Below are positions 21,700 to 32,008 of a stretch of 32,014 nucleotides of DNA, in pieces. The notes below the pieces were generated by a model. It saw nothing but the letters and a program-made list of their open reading frames with translations. It searched no databases and was not told the origin of the DNA. Source of the DNA: Micractinium sp. NFX-FRZ (Eukaryota > Chlorophyta > Trebouxiophyceae > Chlorellales > Chlorellaceae); assembly GCA_029339195.1 (NCBI GenBank), contig JAPTJF010000595.1, forward strand, positions 1 to 32,014. The letters run 5' to 3'. The number at the start of each line of letters is the position of its first letter. Within the stretch, counting starts at the first letter, position 1. The translations under genes and the position numbers were made by a program.

Positions 21700-22142
21700 C
21701 TGCGCAGCCGCAGCAGGGTGTGGCACAGGCTGCAAGCAGCACGGCGCAGCAGCAGGTGCGGCACAGTAGCAGCCAGCGGCGCGTCATTCGCAGCCGGCGC
21801 AGCAGCAGTGCCTTTGGACCCTCTCCGCGTGCCCCCCACTGGGTAGCATTTGCAGACTGGATCTCGCACACCAGATGCATAGGGTTGTGGCAGTTCTTAC
21901 AGGCAGTGGCGTGCGTGTCTTTGTGGGTGGATTCATTAGGCGCAGGCACCAGGCAGGCAGGCAGGCAGGTTGGCATTTGGTTCGCTGGACTCAAAATTGA
22001 CACATTGACATTCGTACTCAAGGAGGCATTCCCTTTGTGTGCGTTTCTACATCTGTTTCATTCGTAGGCTTCATGCGTAGGGGCGCTCTGATGTAACGGT
22101 AACCGCTCACAGCACGCTGGGCCCTTCCCGAGGCGAGTGAGC
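21700..22142. other. Convergent, apparently overlapping 3' UTRs
   Basis: The RWD-Impact stop is at 21699, with its nearest clear + strand TGTAA at 22092-22096. The opposing gene stops at 22143, with a - strand TGTAA (forward ttaca) at 21897-21901. If both signals are used, the two transcripts overlap by roughly 200 nt. A (CAGG)n microsatellite lies at about 21950-21968. Confidence 0.5.
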
Positions 22143-22288
22143 TCACAGCCGCTTGTAAACGGCACACAGGCGCGGAGGCTGGAAAATCTTGGCCTGCCGG
22201 CGGGCAGCGGGAGAGGCGGGATGCAGTTGGGAGACAGCGGGGGCAAGGAAGCAGGTCGGTAGCGGCAGGGGAGGCAAATGGAAGCCGG

Positions 22289-22321
<33 letters not shown>

Positions 22322-23395
22322 ACCCAGGCTTGCTGCCCGCCTTCTCTGTACCGCCGTGCACCCTCCCACCGCTGTGACCCACACAGCACACCACAGCTAC
22401 TTTTCTCCCACCTGGAACATGAAGACGGGCGGCACATTGATGAACTGGAACTCCTCGGGCTTGCCATAGTACTCTTCCTCCACCTCTTTAGGCATCCCCT
22501 TGGTCGCGCCGGGCGTCCAGGGGCTGCAGGGCAGGGGCAGGGGGTGGGTTGACAGAGCCGGTACAGTCAGCACGGGCAGCATGCGGAGAGGTCGCCATTG
22601 CTGTCCACAGGTGGCCTTCCCGAGGCAGCTGGAGCAGCCAGCGCGGCCAGCACACCTTGCTGCCTCTGCGGGAGGGCTGCCCTCTCCCTGCCGCCAGCGC
22701 ACAGCGCTGCCCCTGCCCCTTTAGGACCCGCGGTGCTGCCCTCTGTCTGTACCTCCCCTGATTGGGTCCCCAACTAGATAACACACAGCCCTGCCATCGC
22801 CCTGTGTCCCTCTTGTGCCCCCCGTACCGTGGCTGGAAGAGCACGCCAGTGAACGCCACCTGCGTGTCCTCCGGCAGCTTGCAGTCGCGCACCACCTGCA
22901 AGGGACAAGCATGGGGCAGGACACGGAGGACAGGGGGCTTGCGTTTACTCGCAAGACAGGGGCTCGAGTTTACAATTCAAGAAGAGGGACCCATGTGGTG
23001 GGGTGGGCGATGAGCTGTTGCCGCCCGCCCGCCCCTCGCCCAGCCTGCAGCGCTCGTCACTCAACCTCTGGCGCCCGCCTGCCCCGCTCCCAGCCTGCGG
23101 CGCATCCCCGTACCTGCTGGCAGAACAGGTCGCTGTACAACAGCTCGTTTAGTATCTCGCTCTGCTCGGGGGCCAGCTCGAAGGAGGCGTCAAAAGACTC
23201 GACGGCGCGTATCGCTGCCGCCACAGGCGCGCCGCGCTGGCGGGGTGGCTGCCGCTGGGCCAGCGTGCTGCTCTGTCGGCAGGGCTGCGTTCTGGGATGC
23301 ACATGGCGAGCACCCGCCGCGTATCTGCTTGCTTGGAGGCCGCAGAGAGGGCCTGCAGACGGCCTGCGAGCTGCGGCGACTTGCAGCGACATCAT
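22143..23395 (-). CDS. Conserved-looking hypothetical protein, probably plastid-targeted
   Basis: I do not recognise the family. Four exons in transcript order: 23395-23114, 22895-22828, 22523-22412 and 22193-22143. They sum to 513 nt, 170 residues, with clean splice phases. The first 60-65 residues (MMSLQVAAARRPS, then many Arg/Ser/Ala/Gln and almost no acidic residues) look like a chloroplast transit peptide. The mature part is a compact soluble protein: SFELAPEQSEILNELLYSDLF, CKLPEDTQVAFTGVLFQPR, PWTPGATKGMPKEVEEEYYG, EFQFINVPPVFMFQ and a basic end QPPRLCAVYKRL. No membrane segment or catalytic motif is visible. Two adjacent Met codons (23395, 23392) could start it. The last intron contains a (GGCA)n repeat. 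It is divergent from the dioxygenase gene across about 218 bp. Gene reality is well supported by phase; function is unknown. Confidence 0.65.
22286..22321. repeat. (GGCA)n microsatellite
   Basis: About eight to nine GGCA units lie in the last intron of the plastid-targeted hypothetical gene. On the transcribed strand this is (TGCC)n, upstream of the acceptor. Confidence 0.9.
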
Positions 23396-23613
23396 ACCAG
23401 CTGCTGCAGTGGCTTCACGTAACTTCAGAGATGTTGTTCGGCGTGCAGATGCTGGTGGAACGCCTGTTCCTCTTGATCTGCGCTCACCCCACCACGCTGG
23501 CAACTCACGCAAAGTACAGCGCCGGCTGCGGCGCAATTGGGGTAGTTGCGATACATGCACCATCGGCAACATTGCTGATCACAGCAAAGGTGTCCCAACC
23601 AAGCAGGCCACAC
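23396..23613. promoter_or_regulatory. Short bidirectional promoter region
   Basis: The leftward hypothetical gene (ATG at 23395) and the rightward PhyH gene (ATG at 23614) start 218 bp apart. Both promoters and 5' UTRs must share this space unless one gene has a further upstream exon. I see no clear TATA box. Confidence 0.45.
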
Positions 23614-25210
23614 ATGCCGACCGATCAGTCAACAGCAAGGTGTATGCAGCAGCTGGAGGAGAAGGGGTTTGCAGTGCTGGAGGGCTTCCTCACAGCAGAC
23701 CAACTGAGCGAGCTGCGCTTGGTAAGGTTTTGGCGGCGGCAGCCGACCCCAGGGGCAGTGCTGCCCGCCGCGCCGGCTCGTCACCGTCCACTCCCCTTTG
23801 GTCCCGTGCCGACGTCAGGACACTGCATTGTCCCACCCTGCCTCCACAGGAAGCAGACACGCTGTACGAGATGGCGCAGGAGGGCCAGCTCTTGCGCCCA
23901 TCTACCTCTGCCACCGCTGCTGGCACCGCCGCCGGCGCCTGTGCCCGTCCACGCTGGGGCCGGGAGGCACTCTCTTCGTGCATCTACGAGACGATTCCCA
24001 GCCACAGCTGCACCCCAGAAGTGCGCACCGACCCCACAGCCTACCGCACGCACCGCTGCCGCTGGCCTCTGCGCCCTGCCGTGTGGCGGCTGTTGTTTGA
24101 GTCCCAGCTAGCGCGGCTTGTGGCGGCTGTGCTGGGCCCTCAAGCTGTGCTGTTCAACGACCAGGTGGGGGCAGGCGTTGGTGCGACAGCAGGGAGTCGG
24201 GTGCACGATTTGACCCGCGCAGGCATCTGCATGCCGACTAGTATTGTGCGCCCTTGACGGGCTGCTTGCACACTGTGACAGCACGTGCTCGCTCCTCTTC
24301 CAACCCTCGCACACCGCCGTGGGTTGTTTTGCACCGCACCGCCCCACCCCGCCCTGCCCCCTGCGTGCTGCAGTACATCATCAAGGAGCCATCTGGCGAC
24401 TGTACCGCACCCGCCACCGCCTTTGCCTGGCACCGAGACTCAGACTGGTGCCGCTCACGGGAGGCGGGCTATGCACCCTACATCTCAGGTACGGGTGCTG
24501 TGCTGTGCTGTGCCATGCCGTGCCATGCCGTGGCTTATCAAAACGTGCATCCTGCCCTGCCGGGCCGGGCCAGGCGTGCTGTTCGGGGTCGGACCGAGTC
24601 GGGTTGCAGCCAGCATGCACAGCAGCACCACCAACTGCCTACCTGCCAGCATCTCTGCGCCAGGAGCGCTGCCCCGGCTTTTGCTGGCTGTGGCCCCTTC
24701 AACCCTGGCCTCCTGCTTGCAGTGTGGTGCGCTCTTGATGACATGACATCTGAGAATGGCTGCTTGATGGTGCATCCAGGCAGCCACCGGGCAGGCCCGG
24801 CATGCCCGCAGGAGCAGCCAGCAGATGGGCTAGCGGAGCAGCCAGAGCAGCAGACGGCACAGGAGCAGCAGCAAGCGCAGCAGCCCGGGCAGCGATGTCA
24901 GGAAGAAGAAACGGCACAGCAGCAAGAGCGGGCACTGCTGCAACAGCAGCAGCAGCAGCAGCAGCAGCGGCGGCAGCAGCAGGTTCGTTCGAAGAACTTG
25001 TTAGCAAGTGGGCGGCCCTCACCGCTGTTACCGCTGGAGGTGCCTGCCGGCACGGCCATCGTTACCAGCGACAGGCTGCTGCATGCCAGCGGTCCGAACC
25101 GCAGCCAGCACCTGCGGCGCGCATGGATGCCCCAATTTAGCGCTGTGCCACTGAGGTGGCGCGCAGGAGGCGCCCCAGTGTCCCTGGCCATCCCCGCCAG
25201 CGGTGACTGA
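23614..25210 (+). CDS. Phytanoyl-CoA dioxygenase-like Fe(II)/2-oxoglutarate oxygenase
   Basis: Four exons: 23614-23721, 23850-24164, 24374-24488 and 24723-25210. They sum to 1026 nt, 341 residues. PhyH-type features: LEEKGFAVLEGFLTADQLSEL at the N-terminus, RPAVWRLLFESQLARLVAAVLG, the iron-binding HxD as WHRDSDW (H161, D163), VWCALDDMTSENGCLMVHPGSH, and the distal iron ligand with 2-oxoglutarate Arg in LLHASGPNRSQHLRR (H300, R311/R312). The family hydroxylates varied small molecules, in some organisms phytanoyl-CoA; the substrate here cannot be read from sequence. An approximately 78-residue Gln/Ala-rich insert (about 206-283, built on CAG repeats) splits the catalytic core between the ENGCLMVHPGSH strand and the distal His. 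No PTS1 is seen (the end is PASGD). TGTAA lies at 25278-25282. Confidence 0.85.
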
Positions 25211-25556
25211 GAGGGGCACGAACCAACGTGCGGGCAGCGTTTCCTGGGTTCATTGGCGCCCTGCAACTGTTTAAGGTTGTAAGAAGCTAGAAGCTGTGCT
25301 GGGCCAGAGGAACCGCGTGTTTGACTGCAAGGGAGGCACCCGGGAGCTGCAGGGAAGGTGCATGCCATAAACGCGGAGGGCCCCGTCAGCGGGCGTGCTG
25401 CGTGCGCTGCCACATCCACACTGGGCCGCGGCCCGCGTGCCGTCCTGTGCTTTCGTAGCCCTGCCAACGCCCTGGTCTGTCTGCCTACCAACTCACAAAC
25501 GTCTGAAGACTGCCACCGCTTCGTGCCGCGTAACCCTCGCCGCTGATTCAGGCGCC

Positions 25557-28500
25557 ATGGCGACGTCCGCCAAGCTCGCTGCCCACCAGCATGGCAAATC
25601 CCGCGTGCGGCTGGCGCGGGTGTGGCGGCAGGGCAACGGTGAGTTGTAGAGGGAGGGCAGAGCTTCCCGCCAGTCGCGCGCCCAGCCCTGGCGGCCCCTG
25701 CCCCCACTCCTCAGCTGCTGGCCGTACCGCACCCAGCTCGGCCTGACTCAATGGACCGGGCCCTGCTTGGTCCTGTGCAACTTTCATTTCTTCTCCAATT
25801 GTATCTCTAGACAGAAGCAGCGCCGCCTGCGCTGCACGCGTGTCCGCACACGCGCACTCCAATGCGCATGTGTCTGCTCCCGCCGGCGTTCGCATGCCGC
25901 GCACCGCACCCGCCCGCCCATGCATTCCTTTCTGTTCCTACCTGCAGTGCACCACTTTGTGGAGATGAACGTGTTCATCATGCTGGAGAGCGACATGGAG
26001 CACGCTTTCCTCACGGACTCCAATGCCGGCATGACCGCAACAGACACCCAGAAGAACGCGGTGTATTATGTGGCCAAGCAGGTGGGTGCTGCTCTGTAAC
26101 TGAAGACGCGGACGCACACATGAGGTGTGTGGTTTGTGCTTGGAGCAGCCTGACGTTGGATAGACTTGCCGAAGAGTGCGGTCGGGTCTGTGACAGGCAG
26201 CATGGCGAGAAAGCGGGCCAAGGGGCTTGCCCTGGTGGCACCCACGTGCGCCCCGCACCCTGCACCGCTCCACCGCTCCCCTGCTCCCACTCTGCTCATG
26301 CCGCTCTCTTCCCCTTCCTCCTCAACCCCATCCTTCCTCCGGCCATTGCTGGCCCTGGCTGTGCCCTTGCTCATCCCTCGCCTCTGCCCTCACCCTCCCC
26401 GTCCCTTCACTCCCGCCGCGCCCTTGCCCCGCGCAGTTCAACTCCCCCTGCTCCCCCGAGGAGTATGGGCTGGCGCTGGCGCAGCACTTTGTGAGGGAGT
26501 ACCCCTCCACCGTGTGGAAGGCCAAGGTCCTGGGTGAGTGGACTTCAAGTCGAGCGCCTGCACGCGTGTGCCTGCCTGCCTGGCGTGCGTGCTGCGCTCC
26601 ACAGCACGTGCCCCCAAAGAGCGCGCCGCTGGCAAGCTGCCGAGCCGGGCAGCGGGTGCCCTGGCCGCATGCATGAGCGCGCAAGCTGAGTCATATTGTG
26701 CGGCCGCCGTGCCGGGCGCCACGCCACGTCAGCGCGACGCTTCCGTGCTGTCCATGCTGCGCTTGCTGGCCAAACATGCTGAACACGCTCCTCTCTTCCT
26801 CGCTGCGCTGCCCGCGCCAGCGCGCCGCGCGCGCCGCCGCCGCCGCCACCCGCAGAGCGCGCCACCCCACCGCATCGCACCCAGCGCTGTGTGATGCACG
26901 CTTGACGCATCATCGCTACCGTAATGACGTTGAAATTCCACAGTGGAGATGATGCCCTGGAAGCGCCTGGACGTGGGCGGGCAGCCGCACGAGCATGGCT
27001 ACATGATGCAGGGCACTGAGGTGAGAGGGGAGGCGCGCAGCCTGGTGCAGCCTGCCTCCTCATTGTGCATGCTGCGCACCTGGGCACCTGCACGCCCGCG
27101 TGTCCTCCCCTGCCGCGTGCGTCCCTCCTGCTGCCCCGGGCCATTTTTTTTTCTGTGTCCTCCCTCCCTTCGCCTTCCCCTCACCCTCCCCGCACCCGCA
27201 CCGCACCCGCACCGCACCCGCACCCTACGCATTGCACGCTGCCCTCCCTTTCTCACACGTGCCACCGTCCCCTCGTTGCCCTCCCCTCTCCGTGCCCTCC
27301 CCCCACAGATCCGCACCGCCTACGTGACGTACGACAGCAAGGGGCACGCCGAGATCACGGCAGGGCTCAAGGACATGAAGGTGCGCTACGGCATGATTTA
27401 GCACCCATCAAAACGTCATACCTGCTGGGACGCCCGCGCGCCTCGAACCTCCTCTGAGGGCTTTGTCTGCTTGAACCTGGCCCATGGTTGGAAGGAATCA
27501 GCACCCTCCACTGGGCCTGCGGGGCTATTTTCCGCCCCAACGCCTCTTTTGTGCCAAGCGCCATTGAAAAACGCCGCCGCCGCCGCTGCTATCCCACCCT
27601 TGTGCGTCTCTGCCTCCTTCTCACGTATGCGTGTGGGTGTCTCTCTCTCTCTCGTGACTCTGCAGGTGCTGAAGACGACGCAGAGCGGCTACTCTGGCTT
27701 CCTCCATGACAAGTTCACCACCCTGCCCGACGTGCCCGACCGCATCGTCGCCACCTCGGTCACCGCCACCTGGAAGTGAGCCGCCGCCACGCTGCGGCAT
27801 GCTGCGACCCCATGCCTTGGCACGCTGGGATGCCCTGCCTCCACTCTTCAGCGCACACCCCACCACATTCCACCCGCACTCTGTGCACCAACCTGCACCG
27901 CATCACTCCACGCGAGCCCCCCTCACTGCACTGCCGCTCCATCCCTGACCTTCCTTTCCCTGCGCCCCCTGATCCCCCATGCAGGTACTCCCGCCCGCCG
28001 CCCTCCTACGACCAGGCCTACGCCGCCGTCAAGGGCGCCTTTGCCGCCGCCTTCTACGGCCCCCCCAAGGGCGGCGTGTTCAGCCCCAGCGTGCAGTACA
28101 CGCTCTTCCGCATGGGGCAGGGCGCCATTGCCAGGTGAGCACCGCCTTCCCCACTTCCTCAGGCCAGCCTCGAGCTTCCCTGGGTGGGCTCGTATCTGGT
28201 CAGCCCCAGCGTGCAGGACATGCTCTCGTGTTCTCCATCCCCACAGCGTGCAGAGGTTTTCGGCTTGTTTCCCAGAATTGCTCAGCATGCCAGCCTCAAC
28301 ATGCATGCACTTCATGCCCGTCGCCCCATCACCTTCCTGACGCTGCCTTTGCCTCCCTTCTTCCTTCCAACACTGCCCCCCTTACCCTGCCTTTGCCTCC
28401 CTCCTTCCTCTCTGCAGCGTACCCGAGGTGGAGAGCGTGTTTATGAACATGCCCAACCTGCACTTCATCCCCGTGGCCCCCGTCACCTCCACCTTCAACC

Positions 28501-28589
28501 ACGACGTGTACGTGTCCACCTCGGAGCCGCACGGCAACATTGAGGCGGTGGTGACCCGCGGGCAGGCGCAGCCGCACTGCAAGCTGTGA
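25557..28589 (+). CDS. Urate oxidase (uricase), peroxisomal
   Basis: Eight exons: 25557-25638, 25948-26081, 26437-26533, 26944-27020, 27309-27380, 27666-27775, 27985-28134 and 28418-28589. They sum to 894 nt, 297 residues, the usual uricase length. Uricase oxidises urate to 5-hydroxyisourate in purine degradation, letting algae use purines as a nitrogen source. Motifs in order: GKSRVRLARVWR (active-site Lys), FLTDSNAGMTATDTQKN (substrate-binding Thr-Asp), LKTTQSGYSGFLHDKFTTLP ending in PDR (uricase signature, with Tyr in a usual Phe position), SVQYTLFRMG (urate-binding Gln), FIPV, and EPHGNIEAVVTR (catalytic His). The C-terminus is CKL, a plausible PTS1 variant of SKL, so import into peroxisomes is expected. 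Introns hold pyrimidine-rich tracts, and the last one carries a decayed piece of exon 7. TGTAA lies at 29039-29043. Confidence 0.93.
28195..28226 (+). repeat. Decayed copy of uricase exon 7 segment inside the following intron
   Basis: The sequence cagccccagcgtgcag followed by gacatgctct at 28201-28226 repeats cagccccagcgtgcag followed by tacacgctct at 28081-28106 (SPSVQYTL codons). The offset is exactly 120 bp. Confidence 0.75.
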
Positions 28590-29293
28590 GGGCGAGCGGC
28601 CTCGGAGCTTCTCGCCTGCTCGGCTGCGGCTGATGGCACGGCTGCCAGCTTGTGATGGTTCCCTGCACTGTTGTGCAGCTGCTGCCAGCTGCGGATGTGC
28701 ACGTTGGCGGCATGCGCACTGACGTGGGCTTGCCCGCCGCCCAGCGCCCACTGCTGCTCACAAACTGCAGATTGCATGTACCCGCTTAGCGCGGCACCCA
28801 ACCCAAAACGCGACGCCATGTTCCTTGATGCACTTCACCCTCCTATCTCTTGCTTTCGCCGTGTGCCATCACATGCCAGCTGTGTCTGTTTTCGGCATCT
28901 GAACCATTTTTTCCAGCGCCACCCTCGCTGGCCCAGCGGACGCCAGCACCGGCCCACACCGCTCAGCCATTAGCCTCTGCCCGCTTTCTTTGTTCCTGCC
29001 ACTTGAGTGTGAGACCTGCGTAGTGATATGAGCTATACTGTAACACCAGCTAGAGACAGGCAAGGCCCAACTGTAGTGCCATTGTTTGGTGTGCCCCAAC
29101 CTTCCTCGCCGGTGGCGCCAGCCTGGCGGGCCACACGCCTGAAACTGTCCTGATTCCTGGCTCTGCGGCTGTCTGCTCCCTCACTTAAATTCCGCTTCAG
29201 CCAGCTAGCTTTTGGAAAGGCCTTACCAGCTCACAGAGAAGCGTCGCGCGGGTCGCTAGGCACTGACCGGCTTGAGCAGGCCAAGGGGCCAGT
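28590..29293. other. Uricase 3' flank and SAR1 5' flank
   Basis: No exon is supported. The first part is the uricase 3' UTR, ending near the TGTAA at 29039-29043. The last 200 bp or so should contain the SAR1 promoter, where the sequence becomes less GC-rich (cttaaattccgcttcagcc near 29185). I see no RNA gene. Confidence 0.5.
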
Positions 29294-31673
29294 ATGTGGA
29301 GCATCTGGTCATGGTGAGAGCTCGATCACGCGTTTTGGGACAGCGAAGCAGCCAGGGGCGCAAGCGTCTGCCCCGCGGCATCCACGGCATTTGCCTGCCC
29401 CCCGCGGTGGCCAGCGCTGGGCGCTGGGCACAATACCCTAGTGCACCCACAGCCAGTCAACTCCGGGCGGGTGATCGCGGCACCTGCACCCGCCCTGTGT
29501 TCAAGCCACACTGCGCCCACCCCCTGTGCCTCGTGCAGGTTCCAGGGCATACTGAACTCGCTTGGACTGGGTGAGGCGCCAGCCTGGGTCTGCCGCGCCT
29601 GCAGCTTCGTGGGGCTGCCAGCTGCTGCCGCCTCGCCCGCCGCTGCCGCCAGTCCTGCCCCCCCGCCTGGCTTCACCGTGCTCGCTTGTGTCTGCTATCT
29701 GCAGCGAATAAGAATGCCAAGATTTTGTTCCTGGGGCTGGACAATGCGGGCAAGACGACGCTGATGCACATGCTGAAGGACGAGCGGCTTGCGCAGCACC
29801 AGCCCACGCAGTACCCCACGTCAGAGGTTTGTGGGTGCTCCCTGCCGGGGGGCAGGGCACAGTGGGGCGGAGAGGCTGCAGGGGCCCTCGGCATGGGTTA
29901 ATGTTGCACATGCCGCGGGGGGCAGCATGCTGCGGCAGGCTCCCATTGGAGCGGAGGGCAGGCACGTCGTAGCTGGACGGTACACTGCATCCAGCTGCCG
30001 GCAGCCACCACTGGGCAGCCTGCTTGACTGCTCGCCGCAGTCAATGCCTGACCGGCCCCCGATTCGGCCACGGCCTGCTCTTCAACCTGCAGCCGTTTGC
30101 CTGCTCACATGTCTACCTGACACGCTGTGGCTTTGCCGCAAGTTACAAAACTCAGCAACCAACCACGCCGCTACACGCCCGCCTGCAGGAGCTGCAAATG
30201 GCTGGCATCAACTTCAAGGCGTTTGACTTGGGGGGCCACGAGATTGCGCGGCGCGTGTGGAAGGACTACTACGCAAAGGTAACGGTGGTGGGCAGGGGCT
30301 GGAGGGCTCGTGGGGCCTGCTGGGTGCGCGCGTATGTGGTGTGGGGATGGACCAAGGGGGCCTGAAAAAGGCAGGCCAGGCGGATTTAGTGATGGCGGCG
30401 GCGGCAGCAGCAGCAGCAGCAGCAGCAGCATGACAGCAGCGGAGAGAAAGCTGCGGAGGAGGAGGAGCAACAGCAGCAGCGGCAGCAGCGGTGGAGCAGG
30501 GAAGGGGCAGAGATGGCAGGGGAAGGGTGGGGATCAGCAGCAGCAGCAGCAGCAGCGAAATGGACTGTTGGCACTGCAGGTGGACGCCACTGTGCTCATG
30601 TGCACATAGTCACCAGTAGACCACATATGATCTTACCCTGCACCGCAACTTTAGAACCGCACACCTTTGAACCGCCCCGCAATTGGACGCCATTGTGTTC
30701 CTTGTGGGACGCGGCCGAGCACCTCAGCTTATGTTGCTAGCCTTACACTGCACCCTGGTCGACCCGTGCGCACTGCAGGTGGACGCCATTGTGTTCCTGG
30801 TTGACGCGGCCGACCGCGAGCGCTTCACGGAGAGCAAGAAGGAGCTGGACTCGCTGCTGGGGGACGATGGCCTCTCGGATGTGCCCTTCCTCGTGCTGGG
30901 GAACAAGATTGACATCCCCTCTGCCGCCTCGGGTGGGTGGGCGCCGCCAGAGGGCTGCGGAACCCGAGTAGGGTAGAAAGGAAGGGTTACCCTGGCAAGT
31001 TGTTTACTTGTCTCTGTATCTGATGCCTCTGGGAGGCCGGCTGGTAGCTGCTGCTGCTGGGGGGCTAGAAACTTGGGGGCTGGGGGGCGCGGTGCCTCGA
31101 CATTGGCTTCCCGTCCGGCGCTTGGGGCACGACGCAATGTTTAGGCTGGAAGTGGGGCTGGTCACACCTACTGCACAGGTCTGCAGCGGACTGGTGGGTG
31201 GGCGGGGCTGCCAGCATTCACCTTGCCCCCACCTCACACCGTACTGCAACCCCACCCCACCGCCGCCACACTCATGCCCACACATTCACCGTACATCATT
31301 CCCGCCGACCCTGCAGAGGACGAGCTGCGCTATGCGCTGGGCCTGGCCAACGCGACGACGGGCAAGGGCAAGGTGGGTGGGGGGTGCGGGCACCTGGGCT
31401 GGGCACTCTCAGATCCTTTCTAGACTTTCCAGGCTGCCGGCGGTTGGTTGGCTTGTGGGCTGCTGCCTTGCACAGCCTGGTGCCAATGTGCCTTGCAACT
31501 AGCAGGCTGCACATGCCTGTGTATCAAGAAGACGCTCTGGCGTCCCTACCAAACCACCCCTCGAAATGCCTGCTTGCTTGCAGGTCGACCTGAAGGACAG
31601 CGGCATCCGCCCAGTGGAGATCTTCATGTGCTCCGTCGTGCGGCGCATGGGATACGGGGAGGGCTTCCGGTGA
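29294..31673 (+). CDS. SAR1: SAR1 small GTPase (COPII coat assembly), 3' end missing
   Basis: Seven exons: 29294-29313, 29539-29570, 29705-29826, 30189-30278, 30779-30932, 31317-31372 and 31584-31669 or later. SAR1 in its GTP form inserts its N-terminal helix into the ER membrane and recruits Sec23/24. The short first exon gives [17 protein letters not shown], the expected hydrophobic N-terminus, joined in phase to [14 protein letters not shown] (P-loop), [15 protein letters not shown] (switch I), [19 protein letters not shown] (switch II), [28 protein letters not shown] and [13 protein letters not shown]. Read straight on, a TGA follows at 31671. However, SAR1 proteins end with about seven more residues (W-x-x-Q-Y-I-K-like), and ttccg|gtgagg is a good donor. 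The final exon therefore probably lies beyond the window, past the poly-C tract. About 187 of roughly 193 residues are visible. Confidence 0.9.
30571..30730 (+). repeat. Two decayed copies of SAR1 exon 5 start inside the preceding intron
   Basis: The true exon 5 start (cactgcag|gtggacgccat at 30771, then tgtgttcctggttgacgcgg) is preceded by two copies. One is at 30572 (cactgcaggtggacgccac followed by tgtgctcatg), with an intact acceptor. The other is at 30684 (tggacgccattgtgttcctt followed by gtgggacgcggccga), with the AG acceptor lost and one inserted base. Offsets are about 103 and 96 bp. Confidence 0.85.
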
Positions 31674-31936
31674 GGCACAGGCTGCTGCAGTGGCGTGCTG
31701 TGCACTGGAGTGCCTGCAGGGGTGGCTGCAGTGGCGTGCCTGCCGTGCAGTGCTCGCAGGGGTTGCTGCAGCGGTGCTCTTTCAGGCTTGCAGCCGCATC
31801 CGTATCAGGATGTCAGCTCTGTGGCATGCGGGCGGTGCCCAGGCGCTTGCGCAGCGGGCCAGTGCAGCACAACGTAGCCTCCCAAGAGGGGGCCGGCTGG
31901 TGGAGTCGGCACACTTGTGCCCTCCGACACTCACCC

Positions 31937-31937
<1 letters not shown>
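31674..31937 (+). other. Probable last SAR1 intron, start
   Basis: It follows the candidate donor ttccg|gtgagg (31670) and contains imperfect tgcagtggcgtgctgtgcactgg-type repeats near 31684-31770. No sequence resembling the terminal W-x-x-Q-Y-I-K exon is present before the poly-C run. Confidence 0.45.

Positions 31938-32008
<71 letters not shown>

Noticed and set aside
23245..23613. An upstream in-frame extension of the PhyH start
   Set aside because: The frame is open far upstream, but the extension overlaps exon 1 of the divergent gene and shows no PhyH homology. The ATG at 23614 immediately precedes the domain.
22815..24257. A 480-codon open frame on the + strand
   Set aside because: It runs antisense across the hypothetical plastid gene and then through PhyH exons in the wrong frame. 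Its composition is Arg/Ala/Pro-rich with no motif, typical of shadow frames in GC-rich DNA.
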